64,000 nucleotides of DNA from Paenibacillus sp. LHD-117 (lineage in GTDB: Bacteria; Bacillota; Bacilli; Paenibacillales; Paenibacillaceae), in the NCBI RefSeq assembly GCF_030929555.1, contig NZ_JAVFVT010000024.1, forward strand, positions 1 through 64,000, read 5' to 3'. Within the stretch, counting starts at the first letter, position 1. Each line of letters starts with the position of its first letter. The position numbers and the translations under genes were made by a program. The notes beneath the pieces were generated by a model, which worked only from the letters and a program-made list of their open reading frames with translations, had not been told where the DNA came from and searched no databases. Shown piece after piece: positions 26,140 through 35,963 of the stretch.

Positions 26140-28401
26140 ATGCAAGGTACAACTTTATTAAATGATTCTGTAGATATCAGCCAGGAATTTAATCGAATTG
26201 AAAATACGTTTTTTTTTGGTATGAATGTAGTGGGTAGTAGGGTAGAAGAGGAAGATCGGAAATTACGATTTGAACGCTTTGGTCGAAAGTCACGTATTTC
26301 CTTTAATCAGGCAGAACTTGCTTTTGAGCCAACCAGATCATGGGAGTTTCCAGTGGAATATACAGAATCGCCTGAACTTCCATTTTCGATTTCTTTTGTT
26401 TCGAATAGAACAGTTCGCATACGAATGAAGTCAAGAGCTGGTAAATTCGATCAAGTCCCTTCTCTGATGATTCCAGAGACTATTCCTTCTGATACTAGTT
26501 GGAAACAGGTAATGCGTGAGAACGAGGTTGAATGGGTCAGTGACGCTGGCTCAGTGATTTTACAAATGAATCCGTTTCATTTGATTTTTAAAGATACAAG
26601 TGGAAAAATATTAACCCAAACGTATCATATGCAGGATAATTTATCTTTAGTGAATACAAAAATCCCATTCTCTTTCGTTCGCTCGAATGCTGATATGCAG
26701 ACAACAATTGCGGCTAGCTTCACTTTATCGCCTCAAGAGAAAATATATGGCTGTGGAGAATCATTCACCGCATTGAATAAACGCGGGCAAAAAATAAATT
26801 TATGGACCAAGGATGCATTCGGTGCTCAAACACCATACATGTATAAACCAGTACCTTTCTTTATGAGCAGTAGAGGATATGGTATGTTTATTCATTCAAG
26901 CGCAGCAATAACATTAGATTTTGGGCAAACTTATGATGAAATAAACAGCATTTATTTAAATGATGAGGAGCTAGATTTGTTTTTCTTTTTGGGGGAGCCA
27001 CAGCAACTCCTTTCAGAATATACTGCATTAACGGGGAGAAGTCCCGTTCCCCCACTCTGGTCCTTTGGTTTATGGATGAGTAGAATTACATATGAATCTG
27101 AAACAGAAGTAAGAGAAGTAGCTCATAAGCTACGTAATCATCATATTCCATGTGATGTGATTCATTTGGATACAGGCTGGTTTGAGACAGACTGGCGATG
27201 CAATTATGAATTCGCTCCCTCGAGGTTTGAGAATCCAGACCAAATGATTGCTGATTTACGTGAGCAAGGCTTCCAAATCAGTCTATGGCAGCTCCCTTAC
27301 TTTACACCAAACAATGAATATTATCAGGAAATCATTGATCGTGGTTTTGCTGTTAAAAATTTAAGCGGAGGATGGCCAACTGAAGATGCAATTCTAGATT
27401 TCAGTAATCCAGAGGCGGTAACTTGGTATAAAGAAAAGATCGCAGGTCTCCTTAAAAAGGGAGTTAGCGCAATTAAAGTTGATTTTGGTGAAGCTGCTCC
27501 TATTCATGGCATGTACCATTCAGGCAAAAGTGGTTTGCTTGAGCATAATTTATATCCGCTTCGCTATAATAAAGCAGTTGGAGATATTACAAAGGAAATA
27601 ACAGGTGAATCGATTATATGGGCTAGAAGTGCATGGGCTGGGAGTCAACGTTATCCGCTGCATTGGGGTGGTGATGCCGAGAATACGAACAGTGCAATGG
27701 CCGCAACATTGCGAGCAGGCTTATCTCTAGGACTTTGTGGCTTCACTTTCTGGAGTCATGATATTGGTGGATTCGTTCATCGTAGTCCGGAAGAGTTATA
27801 TCGCCGATGGATGCCATTTGGTATGTTGACCTCCCACAGCAGATGTCATGGGGCACCACCTAAAGAGCCTTGGGAATATAGTGAAGAGTTTATGAATGAT
27901 TTCCGATCAGCTACCGAACTGAAATATAGGTTAATGCCTTATATCTACACACAAGCACATTTATGTAGTCAGCAAGGTTTACCTATGATGCAGACTTTGT
28001 TCCTTCAGAATCCGAAGGATCCCAATGCATGGTTGATTGATGACGCATATATGTTCGGAAGTGATATACTAGTCGCTCCATTATTTGAAAGTGATAATGA
28101 AAGAAAAGTATATGTACCGGAAGGTATGTGGATTGATTTCCAAACAGATCAAACCTATGCAGGTGGTAAATGGTACGATATTGAGGCAGGCACCATTCCA
28201 ATTATTATTTTAGTTCGATCAGGAAGTATTATCCCACAAGTAAAACCAGCTGCACATACAAGAGCTATCGATTGGAATGAAGTAGATTTCAAGATTTATA
28301 AGGCTAACGGACAAGAATCATGTGAGGGCAATTATTATCATCTTATTGAACAGAGAATGTACAAAGTACAATGGGTAGACAATAAAGTGCAGCTTATTTA
28401 G
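26140..28401 (+). CDS. GH31 alpha-glycosidase (alpha-xylosidase/alpha-glucosidase type)
   Basis: A 753-residue enzyme without signal peptide, so probably cytoplasmic. GH31 motifs: SPVPPLWSFGLWMSR, HLDTGWFETDW, the nucleophile region AIKVDFGEAAP (Asp448), the acid/base HWGGDAENT (Asp512), and FWSHDIGGF. KxDFGE plus WGGD are as in the YicI-type alpha-xylosidases, but alpha-glucosidases of the family share them. Start ATG at 26140 behind GAGAGGTG; a GTG three codons earlier overlaps that site. It would release sugars from imported oligosaccharides. Confidence 0.9.
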   Translation: MQGTTLLNDSVDISQEFNRIENTFFFGMNVVGSRVEEEDRKLRFERFGRKSRISFNQAELAFEPTRSWEFPVEYTESPELPFSISFVSNRTVRIRMKSRAGKFDQVPSLMIPETIPSDTSWKQVMRENEVEWVSDAGSVILQMNPFHLIFKDTSGKILTQTYHMQDNLSLVNTKIPFSFVRSNADMQTTIAASFTLSPQEKIYGCGESFTALNKRGQKINLWTKDAFGAQTPYMYKPVPFFMSSRGYGMFIHSSAAITLDFGQTYDEINSIYLNDEELDLFFFLGEPQQLLSEYTALTGRSPVPPLWSFGLWMSRITYESETEVREVAHKLRNHHIPCDVIHLDTGWFETDWRCNYEFAPSRFENPDQMIADLREQGFQISLWQLPYFTPNNEYYQEIIDRGFAVKNLSGGWPTEDAILDFSNPEAVTWYKEKIAGLLKKGVSAIKVDFGEAAPIHGMYHSGKSGLLEHNLYPLRYNKAVGDITKEITGESIIWARSAWAGSQRYPLHWGGDAENTNSAMAATLRAGLSLGLCGFTFWSHDIGGFVHRSPEELYRRWMPFGMLTSHSRCHGAPPKEPWEYSEEFMNDFRSATELKYRLMPYIYTQAHLCSQQGLPMMQTLFLQNPKDPNAWLIDDAYMFGSDILVAPLFESDNERKVYVPEGMWIDFQTDQTYAGGKWYDIEAGTIPIIILVRSGSIIPQVKPAAHTRAIDWNEVDFKIYKANGQESCEGNYYHLIEQRMYKVQWVDNKVQLI

Positions 28402-28426
28402 TCGAATTGGAGAAGCAAAACGAATT

Positions 28427-28474
28427 AACCTGTGAATCTGTATGCTTATGTAGGTACAGCAGACACAGGTTTTT
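28427..28474 (+). terminator. Terminator after GH31
   Basis: AACCTGTG and CACAGGTT, with an inner CTGTA/TACAG pairing, form a hairpin followed by TTT-AAAA. It separates the importer/enzyme operon from the two-component genes. Confidence 0.6.
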
Positions 28475-28573
28475 AAAAGTAATATGCTTATGAAGGTAAT
28501 TGCTATTCAGAAGCGGAGTGATTTGTTACGATAGGCATGAGAAACTTCCTTTGCCGAGAGGCTATTACTATTA

Positions 28574-30469
28574 ATGTATGGGAATGTGGTAACTATGCTA
28601 ACAAAAAGAGTGAATAATAGTTTTAATAAGGGGAAGTATGGGAATTGGTTCATTAGGAAATTTAAAAAACTTAGCTTTAAGCAAAAACTAATTTTTTCAT
28701 TTATTTTTATATCCATAGTTCCAATTCTCTTTATTCAGACTCTCTCATTATACAACATAACTCTTTCCATGCAGAAGAAAGTAAATGAACTGATAAGTTT
28801 CAACTTAGAAACATCTACAAAGAATTTGGATACGACGTTAAATTCATATACAGACGTTTTGTATCAGTTATACACGGATGATGATTTGGTTGAGCAGGTA
28901 GCACTCATGAATAATGGGTCTAATGATGATAAGATCATTGCTTTTAGCGTAATAAGTGAGAAGCTGAAAAACGCTGTAAGCGGCAAAGACGGAGTAAGAA
29001 GCATTGCTGTATTATGTGAAAATAATGGTATTGCTTTTTATGATTCGGTGACAGCCTCGTCAATTGATAATATTTGGATGAATTATTCGGATGTTACGCA
29101 AACCAGTGTTTATAAAAAAGCGATCGAGAGTAGTCAGATGGTTCTAGAGCCTACAGCGTTCGTTGAAAATAGAGATGGGAAGGATTATTACCTTTTTCAT
29201 ATCGCCAAAAAGATGATCGACTTTAAGGAGTTTAATAAAGAAATTGGGGTAGTAGTGATAAGTCTAGATGAGAATGTTATATTCAAGGCCAGTAATCAAT
29301 TGGGTGAGATAAATAATGAAAAAAACTCCAACGGAATAAATTTTTTGTTTGACAAAGATGGATATATTGTTTCATTCCCTAAAAAGGAGTTCTTAGGTAA
29401 GAACATCAATGATTTTGCTTCATCTGTCAATGATAGCGATAATGATAATATAAAGAACTTGTTAAATGAAGCTTTGTTATTTACTGAGAAACCCGTACTC
29501 ATAAATAGTTTTTTGGATGAGAAGACAAACTGGTCGATCATTAATGTTGTTGATAAGAAGTATCTTTTCAATGATATTTACTTGTTGCAGAGAATTACTG
29601 TTATATTTGGGGCGGTTGCTATATTGTTTTCCATCATCTTTATCATTTACATATCCGGAAGTTTTGCAAAATCCATAGGAAAGATTCTGGCAGCAATGAA
29701 AACCGTACAAGAAGGCGAGCTATCTATACAAGTTGAATTGGAAGAACAGGATGAGATCTCGATCATAGCCTTGAGATTTAACAAGATGATGAACCGGATT
29801 AGTTTGCTTTTGGAAGAAGTGAAAAATGTGACTTTTAAGCAAAAGGAAGCTGAAATTAGAGCTTTGGAAGCTCAAATAAATCCTCATTTTCTTTATAATA
29901 CATTAGATTCGATCAATTGGATGGCCATTGAAAAAGAAGAATATGATATTAGTAAAATGCTTAAGAGCCTTGCACAAATTCTTCGCTACAGTATTAGCAA
30001 AAGCAATAAAGTTGTAACGATACGCGAAGAACTGGAGTGGATGAAGCAATATATTTATTTGCAGCAAAATCGATTTAACTATTCATTTGAATGTAATATT
30101 TCTGTGGATGAAGAGGTGTTGTCATGTGAAATTTATAAACTATTGTTCCAACCGTTTATAGAGAATACATTAATTCATGGATTTGAAGGATATACTTCTG
30201 GAGGAGTTATTAATATTATTATTAGCTCCTATAAAAATAAATATATTATTATACAAGTCGAAGACAATGGTAAAGGAATAGATGAGCAGACATTAGCAGC
30301 TATCTGTAATAATAGAACGATTAATGTTGATTACCAAGGAACAGGTATTGGCATAAGAAATGTATTCGAACGGTTAAGGATGTATTATGGTGAGGAAGCT
30401 AGTTGGCAAATTTCAAGTATTCTTAAAGAAGGGACTTGGATTAAGTTGACCTTACCTAAACTTGACTAG
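28574..30469 (+). CDS. YesM-type sensor histidine kinase
   Basis: A 631-residue membrane kinase. First membrane segment about 39-62 (FSFIFISIVPILFIQTLSLY), a large extracellular sensor to about 338, second segment about 340-361, HAMP linker, then the His_kinase/HATPase core: ALEAQINPHFLYNTLDSI with phosphoacceptor His438, N box QPFIENTLIHGF, G boxes EDNGKGID and GTGIGIRNVFERL. It lies 18 bases before the matching regulator. Given its place, it probably senses the sugar taken up by the preceding importer. Several in-frame ATGs exist near the start and none has a strong ribosome binding site, so the N-terminus may be shorter. Confidence 0.92.
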   Translation: MYGNVVTMLTKRVNNSFNKGKYGNWFIRKFKKLSFKQKLIFSFIFISIVPILFIQTLSLYNITLSMQKKVNELISFNLETSTKNLDTTLNSYTDVLYQLYTDDDLVEQVALMNNGSNDDKIIAFSVISEKLKNAVSGKDGVRSIAVLCENNGIAFYDSVTASSIDNIWMNYSDVTQTSVYKKAIESSQMVLEPTAFVENRDGKDYYLFHIAKKMIDFKEFNKEIGVVVISLDENVIFKASNQLGEINNEKNSNGINFLFDKDGYIVSFPKKEFLGKNINDFASSVNDSDNDNIKNLLNEALLFTEKPVLINSFLDEKTNWSIINVVDKKYLFNDIYLLQRITVIFGAVAILFSIIFIIYISGSFAKSIGKILAAMKTVQEGELSIQVELEEQDEISIIALRFNKMMNRISLLLEEVKNVTFKQKEAEIRALEAQINPHFLYNTLDSINWMAIEKEEYDISKMLKSLAQILRYSISKSNKVVTIREELEWMKQYIYLQQNRFNYSFECNISVDEEVLSCEIYKLLFQPFIENTLIHGFEGYTSGGVINIIISSYKNKYIIIQVEDNGKGIDEQTLAAICNNRTINVDYQGTGIGIRNVFERLRMYYGEEASWQISSILKEGTWIKLTLPKLD

Positions 30470-30487
30470 TGTGGAGGGGAGAGCTTT

Positions 30488-32029
30488 ATGAGAATTGTAG
30501 TGGTAGAAGATGAAGTCAAAACCCGACAGGGAATCATAAGGTTAATACAGAAAATATCTAAGCATGAGGTTGTAGGAGAAGCTGAAAATGGTTTGATTGG
30601 TCTAGAAATTATTACGGAGTTAAAGCCTGATTTGGTTATTGTGGATGTAAAAATGCCTAAAATGAATGGCTTAGAAATGCTTGCAGAGCTAAAGAATATG
30701 GGAATACGGCATAAGAACATTATACTTAGCGGTTTTACTGATTTTGAGTATGCTCAAAAAGCAATAAAAGTTGGAGTCAATGAATATTTGTTAAAACCTA
30801 TTGAAGTCGATGATTTGAAAAAGACATTAGATAATATTGAAATAGAGCTCATGGCAGAGAAAGAACTTCAGTTGAAAAAAATCCAAGGTTTGGAGACTGT
30901 AGATTATTTGTTTCAAAATCTTATTTTTGGAAATATAAATAATGAAACAGATCTATTAAACCGTTTAAAAAATGAGCATAGCATTGACAATGAACAAGCA
31001 TTTATTGCGATATCTGTGTATATGCCTCAATCTAATGATATTGAGAGAGATGAAGTCAGACGTTCAATTGTTGAATCAATTCAAAGATTCGAGGAAATTA
31101 AATACTATGATATTGAACTAAGTGTACTTAATGAGATTGTATTTCTAGTCCATTCTAGTGAAAGCGATCACATTTTGGAAAGACACTTCCAAAAGGAGAT
31201 TTTCAAAGCAATTCGTCAAAAATATGAAGGTAATATGATTATAGGCTGGATTGGTTTCACAGGTATTGAACACTTTCGAGAGAGTTTGCAAACGATACGT
31301 AAAGAATTCAAGTGGTCGATTGTACTGGGCGAAGATGTGCTAATATGCTATCCCAATACCCTAAAGACAAGCACTAAATTAATGCAGTATCCAGTGGAAA
31401 TAGAAAATAATATAAAGTCAGCGGTTTTTAAGGGTGATATCCAATTAATCCAGGAACAGGCAGAACGATTTATGTTATGGTGTCAACGGGACAAATACCA
31501 ACCTACTTATGTTATTGAGGCATTTACAAGATTCTCTTCTGCTTTGATCAACGCGCTTAAAGAGTTTGATCAGTCACTTTATGAAGAACTTTATCAGAAT
31601 GAAACCCTCAAAAGCATTATGGATGCTATAACTTGGAATGAACTTAAAGGAATTGTGCAAGAGATAGTTGAAAAGATTACAGCCCGTCGGAAAAATGGAG
31701 ACCAAATATATGGAATGATCATAAAGAAAGCGTTAGGTCAGATTGAGGAGCGCTATAGGGAAGGTATTTCTTTGGAAGAGGTAGCTTCAAAACTTGGAAT
31801 TACTCCTGAATACTTAAGTAGTCAGTTTAATCGGGAAGTCGGAAGGAATTTTACTGCATATGTAAAGGAGTTTAGAATCAGGAAAGCAAAAGAGCTTTTG
31901 ATGACCAAAAATTTGAAAACATATGAGGTAGCTGATTTGGTGGGTTACAACGATCCTAAATATTTTTGTCGTGTTTTCAAGGAGATCACGGGATTATCTC
32001 CTGGATATTTCCAAAAATCCAATCAATAA
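30488..32029 (+). CDS. YesN-type response regulator (AraC output)
   Basis: A 513-residue regulator. Receiver domain 1-120 with acidic pocket EDE at 7-9, phosphoacceptor Asp53 in VIVDVKM, Thr/Ser in ILSGFTDF and Lys in LLKPIEV; a long middle segment; AraC-type double helix-turn-helix in the last 100 residues (ISLEEVASKLGITPEYLSSQ, YEVADLVGYNDPKYFCRVFK, TGLSPGYF). Start ATG behind GGAGGGGAG. Partner of the kinase just upstream, likely activating the importer/GH31 operon. Confidence 0.93.
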   Translation: MRIVVVEDEVKTRQGIIRLIQKISKHEVVGEAENGLIGLEIITELKPDLVIVDVKMPKMNGLEMLAELKNMGIRHKNIILSGFTDFEYAQKAIKVGVNEYLLKPIEVDDLKKTLDNIEIELMAEKELQLKKIQGLETVDYLFQNLIFGNINNETDLLNRLKNEHSIDNEQAFIAISVYMPQSNDIERDEVRRSIVESIQRFEEIKYYDIELSVLNEIVFLVHSSESDHILERHFQKEIFKAIRQKYEGNMIIGWIGFTGIEHFRESLQTIRKEFKWSIVLGEDVLICYPNTLKTSTKLMQYPVEIENNIKSAVFKGDIQLIQEQAERFMLWCQRDKYQPTYVIEAFTRFSSALINALKEFDQSLYEELYQNETLKSIMDAITWNELKGIVQEIVEKITARRKNGDQIYGMIIKKALGQIEERYREGISLEEVASKLGITPEYLSSQFNREVGRNFTAYVKEFRIRKAKELLMTKNLKTYEVADLVGYNDPKYFCRVFKEITGLSPGYFQKSNQ

Positions 32030-32171
32030 TTCATTTCAAGAAAATTCACTAGCGTTGCACTAATGTTCTCTGAAATTTCAAAACTTTCTGCCTTGCTGAA
32101 ACCTTCGCATAAAAAAACCTTTACAATAGATATGGTAGGTAGCCCTGTCCATAATCCACTGAAAGGATTAG

Positions 32172-33225
32172 TCGTTGGTACAGGGAGCAGATTATACGCT
32201 GGACGGCGATGAGGTGACGATCAAGAAGGAATACTTGGCGACGCTGCCTAACGGTCAGAGCGCGCTGACGTTCTCCTTCAAGGGCGATCATTTGGACGAC
32301 ATCCATTATACGGAGACGAATGGCGACTCCGTCGAATACACGTTTTCGGGTACGGGCTTGTCCTTCATTACGCCTAAGGGGCCGGAGTAGGGCGAGATCG
32401 ATATTTTCGTGGACGGCGCGTTCCGGGAAACGGTGGACGCTCGCCACGCAAGCCGGTTGACCGGTCAGACGGTGTTCAGCATCTCCGGGCTGCTTAGCAG
32501 CGAGGCCGTGAAAAAATCGGGCGGCACAATGCTGGTTGACGGCGTGACGTTCAGCGTGCAAGCCGAGACGACGCCAACACCAACGCCGACTTTCGATTCG
32601 AGTACGGGTTCGCAGCCAACGCCGACGCCGATTGTTCCGACGGATCAAATCAACGAGCATGAGGCCTATATGGAAGGGTACGAGGATGGAAACTTCAAGC
32701 CGGACAAAAACATTACCCGAGCCGAGATAGCCACGATTTTGTCCAGGGTGCTTACACGTGATGCGGTAGCCGAGAACAAAAATTACGGCGATGTAAACGA
32801 GGCGGGCTGGGCGAAGGACGCCATATCGGCCATGACTCGAATGGGCTTGATGGAGGGTTACCCGAATGGCGGCTTCGGGCCGAATAAATCGATTACCCGC
32901 GCGGAAATGTCGAAGCTGGTTTCGCTCCTGATCGACGAGACGACCGAAACGGGGGCAGGCTTTGCCGATGTTGCGGGCGGCTGGGCTCGAGATGCCATTC
33001 TAGCCGTGCAAGGCGCCGGTCTCATGAAAGGGTACGAGGACGGAACCTTCAGGCCGAACAACGCTTTGACGTGAGCGGAAGCGGTGACCATCGTCAATCG
33101 CGTGCTGGACAGAGGTCCCCTGGAAGGATGTTAAGACAGCGCACTGGGCATATCGCGATTTCGTGGAAGCTTCAATTCATCATTCTTACGATCAGCTAGA
33201 AGACGGTCAGCAATGGGCCGGGTAA
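32172..33225 (+). pseudogene. 3' remnant of a GH27-type SLH protein
   Basis: The DNA from 32172 matches the GH27 gene from about 15878 onward: the end of the last X2 module ([13 protein letters not shown]), the fused binding module ([19 protein letters not shown]) and three SLH repeats ending in HHSYDQLEDGQQWAG. It is broken by TAG at 32388-32390 (CAG in the intact copy), TGA at 33072-33074 and a deletion near 33118. Unlike the intact gene, a TPTPTP linker leads directly to the SLH repeats and the 230-residue unknown domain is absent, so it descends from a paralogue and not from a simple recent copy. The 5' part is missing; the AT-rich block starts instead. Confidence 0.85.
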
Positions 33226-33243
33226 TCGCATAAGACGGAAGGA

Positions 33244-33273
33244 AGGGGCAATCGTCGCGACTTGCCCCTATTT
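33244..33273 (+). terminator. Terminator of the GH27 remnant
   Basis: AGGGGCAA and TTGCCCCT form an 8-bp stem followed by ATTTT. The right arm is the start of the 355-bp duplication shared with 45764. Confidence 0.6.
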
Positions 33274-33333
33274 TCGCGCGTGCCGGACACATCTCGCATC
33301 CCGCAAACGATTTCGGCCGCTCATACGGAAGAT

Positions 33334-33389
33334 CGTACCCCCGAATCCGCAAGTGTACCTTTACGAAAAGGGACGAACGCCGTTACGAT
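33334..33389 (+). promoter_or_regulatory. Activator-type promoter, copy 2 (truncated GH95)
   Basis: CGTACC at 33334 and TGTACC at 33354 are 20 bp apart; TACGAT begins at 33384, 30 bp after the second half-site. It now drives only a truncated GH95 reading frame. Confidence 0.6.
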
Positions 33390-33396
33390 CAATAGG

Positions 33397-33410
33397 AGTA
33401 AGCGCTAACA
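33397..33410 (+). promoter_or_regulatory. cre-like site after promoter copy 2
   Basis: AGTAAGCGCTAACA matches the cre consensus at 13 of 14 and starts 13 bp after the first base of the -10 box. Confidence 0.6.
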
Positions 33411-33435
33411 TTGAATTTTGATGAGATGGTGCGAT

Positions 33436-33624
33436 ATGGGGAAAATGAAGATGTTTTATATAAGCCCGGCCGCCGGATGGCAGCAGGGATTGCCGATAGG
33501 GAGCGGAAGGCTCGGAGCGGTCGTTCAAGGGGGCATGGAGAGGGAAACCTGGAGCTTGACGGAAATGACGTATTGGTCGGGTCGACCGGAGGAGCCGATA
33601 AGCCCGAATGGGAATTTAAATTAG
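33436..33624 (+). pseudogene. GH95 gene, 5' fragment only
   Basis: 62 codons (SPAAGWQQGLPIGSGRLGAV and onward) nearly identical to the start of the intact GH95 gene at 45942, then LN and a stop. Homology ends abruptly at 33612, so the rest was deleted or never copied. Confidence 0.85.
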
Positions 33625-33701
33625 AACGCAGATCCAGCTTCACCCTTGCTCCCTCCAATCAAGAATGTCCATTTTGTACAAGGTTTTGTCCTTTCCGAAA
33701 G

Positions 33702-33732
33702 TTGTCTGACTCAGTATAGCATAATCTATAAT
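33702..33732 (+). promoter_or_regulatory. Possible promoter of GH110
   Basis: TTGTCT and TATAAT are separated by 19 bases, 53 bases before the GH110 start. A pair of TGTCC half-sites 21 bp apart (33666 and 33687) lies just upstream. The wide spacer lowers certainty. Confidence 0.4.
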
Positions 33733-33784
33733 GGAACAGAGCAAGCCATCGAAGACTAATAACGAACGGAGTGGGTGATGACGA

Positions 33785-35515
33785 ATGACGCACGAGACGG
33801 AGCATGAGCTTCTACTTGCATTCGCCGATTTCGGAGGTCGTCCGGATTCGGGCGAGGATGCCGGCCCGGCGATGCGGCGCGCATTGGCCGCGGTCGCGGC
33901 GGCCGCGCGTCCTGTCCGGCTCGCGATCGAGCCGGGTTATTACGATTTCTACGCGGAATCGGCCGAGAAAACGATCTATTTCATAACGAACACGGCAAGC
34001 GAACAAGAAAACCCAAATCCCGTAAAGACGATCGGCATCCGCATGAAGGGACTGAAGGATTTTACGCTGGACGGGGGAGGAGCGCTATTTCTCTTTCATG
34101 GTAAAATGACGATGATTACAGTCGACGAATGCGAAAGAATCGCCGTCCGGAATTTGCATACCGATTTCGCGCAACCGACGGTGGCCGAGATGACGATCGA
34201 GCGCTTGGAAGACGGTTACATGGAAGTAGCCGTTCATCGAGATACCCGTTATTCGATCGTCGGGGACAAACTTTCCTGGATCGGGCAGGGCTGGAGCTTC
34301 CGTGAAGGTCCGATGCAGGCGTACGATCCGGAGCGGAACGTGACCTGGCGAATCGACAACGTCGTCGCCCTCGCGGCGAGCGCCGAGGAAACGAGCCCCG
34401 GCAAGGTAAAGTTCCGCTTCGACCGGGATCCCGGCGAAGCTCTTGAAGCAGGCTGGACGCTTCAAGTCCGGGATGGCATTCGCGATCAGGTCGGCGTTTT
34501 CATTCACAGGAGCCGGGACGTGCGATGGCGAGACGTCGGAATTCATTTCACTCACGGGCTCGGCATCGTTGGACAGTTCAGCGCCGATCTGAGCTTCCGC
34601 AGGTTGGATATGTCGCCGCGGCCGGAAACGGGGCGCACGGTGGCCGCGTTCGCGGATTTCATTCACTTGTCGGGCTGCGGAGGGAAAATCGACATCGCGG
34701 ATAGCAGATTCGTCGGGGCACACGACGACGTGATCAACGTGCACGGCACGCATCTGCGCATCGTTGGTCGGCCTTCCGAACGCCAGCTTGCCGTCCGCTT
34801 CATGCATCGTCAGACGTACGGCTTCGCGGCGTTCGCGGCGGGAGACGAGATTGAATTCGTCCGCGCCGCCTCGCTGTTGCCGTACGGGCGAGGGAGAGTG
34901 GAGGCGGCCGAACTGACCGATCCGCTGGAAATGCTGCTGACGCTGGAGGAGAGGCCGCCGGACGGGATCGGCGACGCGGACGTCATCGAGAACGTGACGT
35001 GGACGCCTGAGGCGGAGATCCGGGGCAACTATTTCGCCCGCATCCCGACAAGGGGCGTGCTGGCGACGACAAGGCGGCCGGTCGTTATCGCGGACAACGT
35101 ATTCGAGCGGATGCTGATGAGCGCCGTGCTCGTCTCCGACGACGCGGCGTCCTGGTACGAATCGGGGCGAGTCGAGGATATGACGATTCGAGGTAATCGT
35201 TTTATCGAATGCGGAGGACCGGACCAAGCCGTCATCGCGATTCTTCCCGAGAATGAGGAGATCGATGAAACGGCGCCGGTGCACCGACGTATCCGCATCG
35301 CGGACAACGTCTTCGAGACGCGGGAGGCGCGGGTACTGGACGCGAAGAGCACACGGTCGCTGGAGTTTACAGGCAATACGGTTCGCTTTCCGGCAGGAGT
35401 CACTGCGGAGCCGGAGCAAGCTTTCCGTTTGATCGCCTGCAGCGAAGTGGACATTCGGAACAACCGGTTTGTGAGCGATCTCTCCAAAAACGGAGTAAAA
35501 CGCTTCGAAACATAA
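33785..35515 (+). CDS. GH110-like alpha-1,3-galactosidase
   Basis: A 576-residue right-handed beta-helix protein resembling GH110, the family of inverting alpha-galactosidases that remove terminal alpha-1,3-galactose (blood-group-B-type and linear B epitopes). Seen: IEPGYYDFY, IYFITNTASEQENPNPVKTI, the opening helix repeats GLKDFTLDGGGALFLFHGKM, TVDECERIAVRNLHTDF, many N-x-F/I repeats and the paired acids Asp314-Asp315 in AHDDVINVHG, in the place where the family has essential aspartates. There is no signal peptide, so it probably acts inside the cell. It sits alone between two broken GH95 genes and is intact. Confidence 0.75.
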   Translation: MTHETEHELLLAFADFGGRPDSGEDAGPAMRRALAAVAAAARPVRLAIEPGYYDFYAESAEKTIYFITNTASEQENPNPVKTIGIRMKGLKDFTLDGGGALFLFHGKMTMITVDECERIAVRNLHTDFAQPTVAEMTIERLEDGYMEVAVHRDTRYSIVGDKLSWIGQGWSFREGPMQAYDPERNVTWRIDNVVALAASAEETSPGKVKFRFDRDPGEALEAGWTLQVRDGIRDQVGVFIHRSRDVRWRDVGIHFTHGLGIVGQFSADLSFRRLDMSPRPETGRTVAAFADFIHLSGCGGKIDIADSRFVGAHDDVINVHGTHLRIVGRPSERQLAVRFMHRQTYGFAAFAAGDEIEFVRAASLLPYGRGRVEAAELTDPLEMLLTLEERPPDGIGDADVIENVTWTPEAEIRGNYFARIPTRGVLATTRRPVVIADNVFERMLMSAVLVSDDAASWYESGRVEDMTIRGNRFIECGGPDQAVIAILPENEEIDETAPVHRRIRIADNVFETREARVLDAKSTRSLEFTGNTVRFPAGVTAEPEQAFRLIACSEVDIRNNRFVSDLSKNGVKRFET

Positions 35516-35531
35516 CAGCGACGAAAGTGGA

Positions 35532-35963
35532 ATGCGCGTGAAGCTGCAATACGACTAACCGGCTACGAAATGGACGGAGGCTTTGCCGCTGGGTAACGGT
35601 CGGATCGGAGCGATGCAATTCGGAGGCGTCGAGTGGGATCGCATCGGCTTAAACGAAGACTCGCTGTGGTCGGGAGCTCCATCGAAAGACGGAAACAACG
35701 GGCGATCGCCGGATCCCGTCCCGGAACGCAGGCGATGTGGCGCGGACGACGGCTTCGAAGTCAGTATCCGATGACGGGATGGCCGACTGGAGGAGGCGGA
35801 CGTGCGTTCCTTGCACGGCAGGGTTTGCGAGATCGCCGAGGCGGACGGGCTGTCGGTCATGCAGGACGGAGAGGAAATCGCCGTTCAGCGCTTGAAGCAA
35901 GGAGGAATCTGGTTCACCACCGAGACAGGCCGGACGTACCGCATTCGTCCTTTTGGAAGCTAG
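35532..35963 (+). pseudogene. Second GH95-like gene, internally deleted
   Basis: The ATG at 35532 begins a classical GH95 N-terminus, with TAA in place of a codon after QYD, then PATKWTEALPLGNGRIGAMQ and LNEDSLWSGAP. After about 60 codons it jumps in another frame to a GH95-like C-terminus (LKQGGIWFTTETGRTYRIRP) ending at TAG 35963. Over 600 central codons are missing. It differs from the GH95 gene at 45942, so a separate paralogue was lost here. Confidence 0.75.

Larger units (their letters stand above)
18420..32171. other. AT-rich block with distinct base composition
   Basis: Between these positions the DNA is clearly richer in A and T than on either side, and codons such as AAA, AAT and TTA dominate its genes. 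It holds a complete import-degradation-regulation set. Both edges abut broken glycosidase genes: the left edge follows the oxidoreductase scrap, the right edge cuts into a GH27-type paralogue at 32172. No integrase, tRNA or flanking repeat was seen. Confidence 0.6.
33258..33612 (+). repeat. 355-bp duplicated segment, left copy
   Basis: This aligns without any gap to 45764-46118, with only scattered base differences. It holds a terminator arm, promoter, cre-like site and the first 59 codons of a GH95 gene. Confidence 0.85.
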
